Shown piece after piece: positions 1 through 5,375 of a stretch of DNA of 7,966 nt. Positions within the stretch are counted from its first letter, which is position 1. The number at the start of each line of letters is the position of its first letter. The notes below the pieces were generated by a model. It was given only the letters and a program-made list of their open reading frames with translations. It was not told the DNA's origin and made no database searches. This DNA is from Phycisphaerales bacterium UBA7708 (GTDB lineage: Bacteria; Planctomycetota; Phycisphaerae; Sedimentisphaerales; Anaerohalosphaeraceae): NCBI GenBank assembly GCA_002482415.1, contig DLFY01000014.1, positions 2,577 to 10,542 on the forward strand. Direction: 5' to 3'. Position numbers and translations under genes: made by a program.

Positions 1-533
1 AGCGGGGCCTTGTGGGGCATCCGACGGTAGCCGCGGTCGGACAGTTTCAGGCCGGAGGTGTTGAGGAACACCCGGCAGGAGTCCTGCTTCCAGAAGAACT
101 GCACGACCACGCCGGTCTTTTCCTTGCCGGAGTCGGGACGAGCGCCGGTCTTGTCGGCAATCCGGTCCACGATGGCATCCTTGACCTTGAGGTTGGCAAA
201 CATGGAATTATCGATGGCCCCGGTATCCACCCGGCCAATAACCGTCAGCGTTTCTTTCGTGGAGATGATCTCCTCCCACGGAAAGTCCTTCACCTCGCGG
301 TACAGGTCGTCCGGACGGACACAGCGGAACTCCTTGAGCAGCCACAGGACGTTATAGGCGGTCCGCAGGTGGAGATTCAGCCGCATGGCGTCGGCCATCG
401 TGCCCTGCAGCTCGACGCCGGCCGGGCGTATCGTATCCATCTTAAAGTCGAGAGACTGGAGTTCCTTTTCCAGGAATTCCCCCAGCCCCGGCGAACAAGT
501 CACTAATATCGTATTTTTATCGTTGAGATTCAT
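1..533 (-). CDS. rlmL: THUMP-domain 23S rRNA (guanine-N2) methyltransferase, RlmL-like, N-terminal part
   Basis: Partial gene: it starts at ATG 533-531 and leaves the window at base 1, so 177 complete codons are visible. The translation begins MNLNDKNTILVTCSPGLGEF, followed by an N-terminal ferredoxin-like segment and a THUMP RNA-binding domain (about residues 55-165). It ends in the family signature 'LNTSGLKLSDRGYR..PHKAP', which in RlmL/YpsC-type enzymes leads into the Rossmann methyltransferase domain; that domain lies outside. The family uses S-adenosylmethionine to methylate a guanine N2 in 23S rRNA (G2445 in E. coli) during 50S assembly in the cytoplasm. No good ribosome binding site lies before the ATG; GGAAATGG about 12 bases upstream is the nearest purine run. 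The gene is divergent from nothing and lies downstream of the 3' end of a dockerin gene on the same strand. Family assignment is firm; the exact methylated base and whether an RlmK domain follows cannot be told. Confidence 0.85.
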   Translation of the reverse strand, partial: MNLNDKNTILVTCSPGLGEFLEKELQSLDFKMDTIRPAGVELQGTMADAMRLNLHLRTAYNVLWLLKEFRCVRPDDLYREVKDFPWEEIISTKETLTVIGRVDTGAIDNSMFANLKVKDAIVDRIADKTGARPDSGKEKTGVVVQFFWKQDSCRVFLNTSGLKLSDRGYRRMPHKAP

Positions 534-732
534 AAATTAAGCCATTTCCAAGTGTTTTTATCCTTAAAATGACTGTATCACAGATTCAAGCAAATGCAAC
601 CCCAATGTGCTGCCGTAAATTACCCCCATGTCAAATCTGAAATATTCCTTCACCGGTCCTTTATCTTAGAGCAAGTACTTCGCTGACGGCTCTTAATTCA
701 TTTGGGTATCTGAAATCTCAGCCGCTGAACTG
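534..732. other. Intergenic region upstream of the rRNA methyltransferase gene
   Basis: These 199 bases separate the 3' end of the minus-strand dockerin gene from the start of the rRNA methyltransferase gene. No coding region is convincing. A weak minus-strand promoter candidate is TTGCAT (599-594), 16 bases, then TACAGT (577-572). The inverted repeat CTGT-ATC-ACAG (573-583) overlaps that -10. Near the dockerin stop codon is the inverted repeat TCAGC-C-GCTGA (718-728), but its one-base centre and the lack of a T tract make it a poor terminator. Confidence 0.4.
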
Positions 733-1584
733 TCACCATGCTTCCGGGCAGTAATCAAGCCAGTATTCAATCATCTGATGCAGGTCAACAATATCAACTC
801 CACCGGTATGATCTAGATCGGCTCCATTACACCAGTCCGGCTCGCTGCATCCGTCCTGGAGCCACTTCGAAGCCAACTGGGCAAAATACTGGAAACTGAC
901 AAAGCATCGAAACTTCATATTTACCCTGGCGAGACTGTAATCAGCCTTGCCGATGGCTCCCAATTGGCCGCTGCCTCCCGGTTCCGTCCAGACGGCAATC
1001 GTATAGTCCTTGCCGCCGGCCAGTGCATACACTCCGCTGCCTTCATAATGCGTCAGAAATGTCGAACCGATCCCTGCAAACTGAACTAATTTCCACGGCA
1101 AATAGATCGAAGGACTGTCATTGACATATCCTTCACGAACAGTAATATAAAGCGCCCCAAGCTCCATGGCAAAACGATATGTATAATCCAGCATATAAGA
1201 AAAACGGATTTCAGTGTCGGCGTCTGTATGATAATGAAAAAAAACATGATTTTGGCCCAGCGTGTCTTCACCCATATAGCCTGATCCACCTGATGCGGCC
1301 ATTCCGACACTGAAATCAACGTGTGCGGACTCCGGATCCAAAAGGGTAGTCTTAAACCATGAAAAGGCACTCGCCTCCCACGGTAAATAAGAAACATCAA
1401 CACGTGCAAAATAAGGGTCGGTTTTTGTGTCGGTTGCTAAAATAACTGGCGGAGTACCGTTAGTCCTGATGGTTAGGTTGGCCGAGGTTAAAGTGTTGAT
1501 TATTTGACCACAGACTGGCAGTGACAGAATCAAAAAAGAAACACTACTGAATCGACTCCCACAAACTCCTGTTTTACTTTTCAT
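733..1584 (-). CDS. Secreted dockerin-type protein with degenerate first repeat
   Basis: This 283-residue protein has an N-terminal export signal: basic MKSKTGVCGSR, then a hydrophobic stretch (about residues 13-25) with likely cleavage after LPVCG. Residues about 30-218 are a beta-rich region rich in Gly, Tyr and Thr that I do not recognise. The C-terminus is a dockerin-like pair. Repeat two (254-276) has an intact calcium loop, D256-x-D258-x-T260-G-x-V-D264-x-x-D267, ending YWL. Repeat one (about 220-242) keeps the helix 'FAQLASKWL' but has N222, K224, R226, S230 and Y233 at the ligand positions, so calcium binding there is doubtful. Two cysteines (C246, C252) lie in the linker. The start is supported by GGAGG (1594-1590) five bases before ATG, and a consensus-like promoter lies about 100 bases upstream. 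It is probably a cell-surface or extracellular protein; substrate and partner are unknown. Confidence 0.8.
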   Translation of the reverse strand: MKSKTGVCGSRFSSVSFLILSLPVCGQIINTLTSANLTIRTNGTPPVILATDTKTDPYFARVDVSYLPWEASAFSWFKTTLLDPESAHVDFSVGMAASGGSGYMGEDTLGQNHVFFHYHTDADTEIRFSYMLDYTYRFAMELGALYITVREGYVNDSPSIYLPWKLVQFAGIGSTFLTHYEGSGVYALAGGKDYTIAVWTEPGGSGQLGAIGKADYSLARVNMKFRCFVSFQYFAQLASKWLQDGCSEPDWCNGADLDHTGGVDIVDLHQMIEYWLDYCPEAW

Positions 1585-1683
1585 ACTTTCCTCCGATTCC
1601 TAAAATCGACAAATCCAGAGACCGGTTTCATTTTGAGATATTCTGGCGTTCTCATCACGCAGCCAATCTTGACCTGCAGACTT

Positions 1684-1714
1684 ATTATACCCGAATGGCA
1701 TTCTGTTTTGTCAA
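1684..1714 (-). promoter_or_regulatory. Sigma70-type promoter for the minus-strand dockerin gene
   Basis: On the minus strand TTGACA (1714-1709) and TATAAT (1689-1684) both match the consensus exactly, separated by 19 bases, two more than the optimum. The predicted start of transcription lies near 1675-1678, giving a leader of about 90 bases before ATG 1584. Inside the spacer is an inverted repeat, GAATG-x-CATTC (1693-1703), which could be a binding site for a regulator. The hexamers are seen directly; promoter activity is inferred. Confidence 0.65.
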
Positions 1715-2096
1715 ACTTTTTCAATATCCTCATCCTTAATCTGTCCCTGGAGTGTCATTCCTTATGTTTGCCAATCCCCTATATTCGGACTCTATTACTT
1801 GCAGAATTTTAAATTTATTTAGATTTAATGTTCAGGGCTTCTTTTCCTCTGTATTTACATGCCCTCCATTTGAATTGCTGGATACTTGTATACTCTTATT
1901 AGACTTTCTTTTATAGGATTTTCGACAATCCCGGCAAGCAAGTTACCAAGTTCGTATTTTAATCGATTTCTGCAAATACAACCTCCCATGTTGACTCTAA
2001 AGATACACCTATTACCCCATAGGTTTCCCCGGTTTTTATCACTAATCAAGCTTCAAGTAAATTTAGATAATTCTTAATTTTCCGTAGTTTCCCTAA

Positions 2097-2131
2097 TTGA
2101 TTTATCCTGTGCATATTGATTATCATATAAT
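2097..2131 (+). promoter_or_regulatory. Possible promoter of the plus-strand dockerin operon
   Basis: TTGATT (2097-2102) is followed after 18 bases by TATCAT (2121-2126), which runs directly into TATAAT (2126-2131). The surroundings are strongly AT-rich and lie 120-150 bases before the first start codon. The hexamers are imperfect or badly spaced, so this is only the best candidate in the region. Confidence 0.3.
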
Positions 2132-2240
2132 ATTGATACTGTTGATAAGGACTAAAACCAGTATCCGGAAATCCAGATTTTGCCAGTTGGCTAAAGTTTG
2201 CGGCAAGGATTTGTATAATGGAGAGGCAGGATTTTTTTGA

Positions 2241-2246
2241 GGAGGG
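2241..2246 (+). promoter_or_regulatory. Ribosome binding site fixing the start at 2254
   Basis: GGAGGG sits seven bases before ATG 2254. It therefore selects that ATG, which opens directly into a signal peptide, over the in-frame ATG at 2218, which would add 12 charged residues before the signal peptide and has no comparable site upstream. Confidence 0.75.
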
Positions 2247-2253
2247 TAATGTA

Positions 2254-3126
2254 ATGAGAACGATGCGAATCATGCTGTGTGTCTGTCTTTTAGCCATTTC
2301 CATCGCGGGTTACGCACAAACACCTTATCTTATGGACCCTGCTTATGATCCAAATCACACCTGGCTGGGATGGTATGATGCAGGCCTCAATACCCTTCCC
2401 GAACAACAGGGATGGAGCATTACCAATAGTCCCGCCGATTCTCAGCCATGTATGGAGAATAATGTGTTGTGTACACACTCAACCGTCCTTCAGTATCTGT
2501 ACTGGGCTCGTACGGATAAATACATTTGCTTCCCCACCGATCACGGATTGGTCGTTGAATTCGAACTGAAAATCAATTCATCGCAATATACGAACATCAG
2601 TTCAAATCGATGGCGTACCGGATATACGGTCTGGGCGGCGGATCACCAGGGACGAACCATCCGCGTTGGGATAGCCGACACCGGAGTCATCATGTCCAAT
2701 GATTACGACTGGGGTTACGAAAACAGTTCTTCGTTTGCCCCATACACCACAACGGATGGATTTCACGTCTATCGATTAGTTATCCAGAACAATATCGGGC
2801 AGCTTTCTATCGACGGCAATCCTGTGGTCGCTATCCCGGCTGGTTCTGCGAATCAAACCACGCCGAACAGAATCCTGTTTGGTGATGCAACTTATCACGC
2901 ATTTCACAATGCAGAGCTGAAATTTTTGCGATATGGCCTGACTCTCAAGACGGGCGATACGGATGGCGATAGCGTTGTCGATTTGACCGACCTTGGAAAC
3001 GTTGCCTATCACTGGCTCAGCAACGATTGCGGCTGCATGTCCTGCTGCGACGGCGCCGACATGAATCACTCCGGCAGGGTAAATTTGGAAGACCTGGCCA
3101 TCATTTCGCTCGGATGGATAAACTGA
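2254..3126 (+). CDS. Secreted LamG-like (concanavalin A-fold) protein with C-terminal dockerin pair
   Basis: The predicted protein has 290 residues. MRTMRIMLCVCLLAISIAGY followed by AQ is a typical Sec signal peptide with cleavage after about residue 21. Residues about 25-230 resemble a LamG/concanavalin A-like jelly-roll, a fold often used for carbohydrate binding: alternating strands with 'LVVEFELKIN' and 'DGFHVYRLVIQNN..QLSIDGNPV', the usual strand pair of such domains. The C-terminus has two dockerin F-hands. Loop one is D235-x-D237-x-D239-S-x-V-D243-x-x-D246 and loop two D269-x-N271-x-S273-G-x-V-N277-x-x-D280, so calcium binding is likely. The linker between them carries four cysteines (C259, C261, C264, C265). 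It is followed after 32 bases by another dockerin gene and probably shares its transcript. It is likely displayed outside the cell; the ligand is unknown and no catalytic motif was seen. Confidence 0.82.
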   Translation: MRTMRIMLCVCLLAISIAGYAQTPYLMDPAYDPNHTWLGWYDAGLNTLPEQQGWSITNSPADSQPCMENNVLCTHSTVLQYLYWARTDKYICFPTDHGLVVEFELKINSSQYTNISSNRWRTGYTVWAADHQGRTIRVGIADTGVIMSNDYDWGYENSSSFAPYTTTDGFHVYRLVIQNNIGQLSIDGNPVVAIPAGSANQTTPNRILFGDATYHAFHNAELKFLRYGLTLKTGDTDGDSVVDLTDLGNVAYHWLSNDCGCMSCCDGADMNHSGRVNLEDLAIISLGWIN

Positions 3127-3145
3127 AACCGTCAATTCCTGTTTT

Positions 3146-3150
3146 AGAGG
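3146..3150 (+). promoter_or_regulatory. Ribosome binding site fixing the start at 3159
   Basis: AGAGG lies eight bases before ATG 3159, which opens into a signal peptide. The same frame is open further upstream to 3027, but that part overlaps the previous gene in another frame and would place 44 residues before the signal peptide, so the longer version is rejected. Confidence 0.65.
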
Positions 3151-3158
3151 ATAATAAA

Positions 3159-4229
3159 ATGAGAAATTACGTCTATATTTCAGCGGTAATCATGCTGTTC
3201 AATACCTGCTGTCTTTATGCAGCGCCGGTCGTGCCCGCACAAACCACCTGGGACAGCGGCACAGCCGAGGGGTGGACCTGGGATGTAACCGAGGCATTGG
3301 TTCAGTTTCCACTCACAGGCGGTGTCAGCGGAGGATTTCTTCAGGCTACCGACATCAAAGGGGGCGAAATGACAATTTACGCCCCCGCGGCATTTCTGGG
3401 CGATTATACCGCCCTGAATAATAACGCCTATTTTTCAGTGTCGCTGCGAACGCTGGTCCAGGGCAGCGACAAATGGCATTCTTTCGGCATCCTGACGCTG
3501 TCCGGACCGGGAGGCAGCTATTCTGTCGATTTGGGTAATCCGCCTGAAGTAAGTGGCGGCTGGATTCAATTTACCCGGCAATTAACCGAATCCAAATGGA
3601 CAAAACAGTCCGGCACATGGGCGGGACTGCTGGCCAATGTGACATCGATCAGCCTGAATATCGAAGCAGGCTCAGCCATCACGGAGACCAACGGCGTCGA
3701 TAACTTCGCATTAGTCGGCGGCAGCCTGGATACCCCCAGGATTGTGGACATTCGAGTCAACCACTGCGGACGGCGTGATTTCGGGTGGTATTTTATCGGC
3801 CATGACGGCATTGAGCTGGTTGAAATCTTTTTCTCGCATGACGTGACTGGTGCTAATACCATCAGCAACTTTACTTTCAGCAGCCAGCCGGGGGAACCCC
3901 TGCCGCCGAATCCGACCTATATCGGCTATGATGCCACTCGGTACTGCACCACCCTGGCATGGGGCAGTCCGATTTTGAATCAATCCATGACCATTACCTG
4001 TAAAAGCGGTGCATCGAGAATCAGGGCATTATCGTCATCGGAACCCCTCGATGGGGAATGGGTCATGGGAACTCCGGACTACCCGGTATTTCCATCCGGC
4101 GACGGCATCTCCGGCGGAGACGCCCAATTGACCTTGTACCATCTGATGGGGGATATCAACCGGGACTTCGCAGTAAACCTGCTGGATGTATCGGACCTGG
4201 CCTCTCGATGGCTGGATGCCATACCCTGA
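3159..4229 (+). CDS. Secreted laminin B-like / Ig-like protein with a single C-terminal dockerin repeat
   Basis: The predicted protein has 356 residues with a signal peptide (MRNYVYISAVIMLFNTCCLY, then AA; cleavage near residue 22). Residues about 30-186 match the laminin B (laminin IV type A) pattern: 'WDSGTAEGW' start, 'GGVSGGFLQATD', 'YAPAAFLGDY', 'SVSLRTL', 'LLANVTSISLNIEA' and the closing 'GVDNFALV'. Such beta-sandwich modules occur in bacterial extracellular proteins and may bind glycans or matrix. Residues about 193-305 look like an Ig-like/SbsA-type domain ending 'SSSEPLDGEW'. Residues 330-352 form one dockerin F-hand, D332-x-N334-x-D336-x-x-V-N340-x-x-D343 followed by 'ASRWL'; the protein ends four residues later, so the usual second repeat is missing. 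It is probably cotranscribed with the gene 32 bases upstream. Domain names come from recognisable patterns, not a profile search. Confidence 0.8.
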   Translation: MRNYVYISAVIMLFNTCCLYAAPVVPAQTTWDSGTAEGWTWDVTEALVQFPLTGGVSGGFLQATDIKGGEMTIYAPAAFLGDYTALNNNAYFSVSLRTLVQGSDKWHSFGILTLSGPGGSYSVDLGNPPEVSGGWIQFTRQLTESKWTKQSGTWAGLLANVTSISLNIEAGSAITETNGVDNFALVGGSLDTPRIVDIRVNHCGRRDFGWYFIGHDGIELVEIFFSHDVTGANTISNFTFSSQPGEPLPPNPTYIGYDATRYCTTLAWGSPILNQSMTITCKSGASRIRALSSSEPLDGEWVMGTPDYPVFPSGDGISGGDAQLTLYHLMGDINRDFAVNLLDVSDLASRWLDAIP

Positions 4230-4432
4230 GATGACCGGGGATTCACGTTTTTTATGGCAATTATAATGAATCCTACTTGAAATTTTCCATTTCGTCGCGG
4301 CTAAGTATAGCGGCATTAACCATTTGCTTCTTTTGCTCGCGGAATAATCATACCCGTTGGGTATACAACTGAATACAATAGCTAAGTTCAACCAACCGGC
4401 AACTAGAGACTAAGCCCGTACGGAATTAGGAA
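4230..4432. other. Convergent intergenic region containing repeat copy A
   Basis: The region lies between the 3' ends of the plus-strand dockerin operon and the minus-strand hydrogenase-like operon, where transcription terminators for both would be expected. About half of it is repeat copy A (4262-4365). I see no strong GC stem followed by a T tract on either strand; the ATACCC/GGGTAT hairpin inside the repeat is the only clean stem. No gene is apparent. Confidence 0.5.
4262..4365. repeat. Direct repeat copy A (about 104 bases)
   Basis: This copy aligns with 5271-5373 in the same orientation with nine substitutions and one single-base indel, about 90% identity. Bases 4324-4365 are identical to copy B. 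The identical part ends in the inverted repeat ATACCC-GTT-GGGTAT (4350-4364). It lies 67 bases beyond the stop codon of the ferredoxin/small-subunit gene. No target-site duplication, terminal inverted repeat or transposase is visible. On the minus strand one frame reads 24 sense codons with protein-like composition ending at a stop, but the indel breaks this frame in copy B. Confidence 0.9.
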
Positions 4433-5233
4433 TTATTTCACAGCGGCTGAGGCGCGGTAAGAATCCCCTTTTTCGAGACGGCCGATGAAGCGGAGCAGGC
4501 CGTCAAGAATGGTCAGCGGATGCGGCGGGCAGCCGGGGATATAAAGATCCACGGGGACGACCGACTGGGCGCCATTGTGGGCCTGCGGATGGTCGATAAA
4601 GGGGCCGCCGGCCACGGCACAGGAGCCAACGGCAATCACGATGCGGGGGTCAGGCAGAGCGTCATAGGTTTTTTTCAGGGCCAGATGCATGTTTTCGGTG
4701 ACGGGGCCTGTGATTAACAGGCCGTCGGCATGCCGGGGCGAGGCGACAAACTGGATGCCGAAGCGTCCCAGGTCCCAGGCCAGCGTACCGAGCACGTTGC
4801 AGTCCGCCTCGCAAGCGTTGCAGCCGCCGGCGGAGACCTGACGCAGTTTCAGTGAGCGGCCGAACAACTTTTTGAGTTTGCCGTCGAGGGCGGCGGCCAG
4901 CTTGAGGGTCTGCTGGTCATCGACGACCAGATCCTGACGCTGACGGACGGCCAGGCGGTAGTCACTGGAATAGGTGATAGCTTTTTGCGGGCAGGCGGCA
5001 GCACAGTCTGTGCAGAACAGGCACTTGCCCAGATCCACGGTGGCTTTTTTGCCGGTCATCGTAATCGCCCCGGTCGGACAGGCCTCGGCACAGGCACGAC
5101 AGCCGTCGGGGCACTTGGCCGTGTCGAGTACGGGCCGGCCGCGAAAACGGTCGGGCAGTTCCGGCGGCAGGCCGTCGGGGTATTTCATCGTTCTGTGGCC
5201 CTGCTGAAGTCGGGCGAGAATTATCTTAAACAT
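4433..5233 (-). CDS. Ferredoxin-NuoB/HycG fusion: small (electron-transfer) subunit of a hydrogenase-related complex
   Basis: The protein of 266 residues joins two modules that are usually separate. Residues about 35-90 are a 2[4Fe-4S] ferredoxin (HycF/HyfH/NuoI type) with C41-x3-C45-x2-C48-x3-C52-P and C71-x2-C74-x2-C77-x3-C81-P. Residues about 128-255 are a NuoB/HycG/HyfI-type small subunit: 'GGCNACEADCN' (C138, C141, with C145), 'GSC' (C205) and 'GCPPHP' (C235), the ligand set of the N2-like proximal [4Fe-4S] cluster. The subunit should pass electrons from an outside donor or acceptor along three clusters to the large subunit at the membrane surface. Start ATG 5233 is supported by GAGGAA (5245-5240) six bases upstream. 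It is the last gene of the operon, 142 bases after the large-subunit gene, and that gap and the region behind it each hold a copy of a direct repeat. Database names could be 'NADH-quinone oxidoreductase subunit B family' or 'hydrogenase 4 subunit I'. Confidence 0.88.
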   Translation of the reverse strand: MFKIILARLQQGHRTMKYPDGLPPELPDRFRGRPVLDTAKCPDGCRACAEACPTGAITMTGKKATVDLGKCLFCTDCAAACPQKAITYSSDYRLAVRQRQDLVVDDQQTLKLAAALDGKLKKLFGRSLKLRQVSAGGCNACEADCNVLGTLAWDLGRFGIQFVASPRHADGLLITGPVTENMHLALKKTYDALPDPRIVIAVGSCAVAGGPFIDHPQAHNGAQSVVPVDLYIPGCPPHPLTILDGLLRFIGRLEKGDSYRASAAVK

Positions 5234-5270
5234 ATCTGGTTCCTCATCCGCGCATCTGACGCGGTCTTGT

Positions 5271-5373
5271 TATACTGAATCTTACTTGAAAAATTCCGTT
5301 TCATCGGGCTAAGTACAGCAGCATTAACCACTTGCTTCTTTTGCTCGCGGAATAATCATACCCGTTGGGTATA
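5271..5373. repeat. Direct repeat copy B (about 103 bases)
   Basis: Second copy of the repeat at 4262-4365, same orientation, one base shorter. It fills most of the 142-base gap between the large-subunit and small-subunit genes and begins two bases beyond the large-subunit stop codon (5378-5376). It contains the same perfect hairpin ATACCC-GTT-GGGTAT (5358-5372). The two copies enclose the whole ferredoxin/small-subunit gene. Confidence 0.9.
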
Positions 5374-5375
5374 TC

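Larger units (their letters stand above)
1585..2253. other. AT-rich divergent intergenic region between dockerin genes
   Basis: This 669-base stretch separates the minus-strand dockerin gene from the plus-strand dockerin pair and must hold promoters for both directions. The minus promoter at 1684-1714 is clear. For the plus genes the best guess is TTGATT (2097-2102), 18 bases, TATCAT (2121-2126); a perfect TATAAT also occurs at 2126-2131 but without a good -35. A perfect inverted repeat ACCTAT-N6-ATAGGT (2007-2024) is followed by CCCCGG and a T run, and could be an operator or a weak terminator. Short open frames here (for example 1855-2049 minus) lack a ribosome binding site and recognisable content. 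I see no gene, tRNA or mobile element. Confidence 0.5.

Noticed and set aside
12..506. Open frame of 164 codons on the plus strand
   Set aside because: It is a shadow of the minus-strand rRNA methyltransferase gene, whose translation has clear THUMP-family content; the plus frame has no recognisable domain.
573..583. SOS (LexA) box at CTGT-ATC-ACAG
   Set aside because: The half-sites are only three bases apart, not the spacing of known LexA boxes, and the neighbouring rRNA methyltransferase gene is not a typical SOS gene.
718..728. Terminator at the inverted repeat TCAGC-C-GCTGA
   Set aside because: A one-base centre cannot form a normal hairpin loop and no T tract follows on the minus strand.
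1855..2303. Small minus-strand open frames (1855-2049 and 2046-2303) in the AT-rich gap
   Set aside because: No ribosome binding site or recognisable content; the second overlaps the signal-peptide region of the plus-strand dockerin gene.
4035..4391. Minus-strand open frame of 118 codons running through repeat copy A
   Set aside because: It overlaps the coding end of the laminin B-like gene, and the equivalent frame in copy B is broken by a stop codon, so it does not behave like a conserved gene.
4262..5373. Composite transposon or MITE pair carrying the small-subunit gene
   Set aside because: No transposase, no convincing terminal inverted repeats in either copy and no target-site duplication; the gene belongs to the operon by function.
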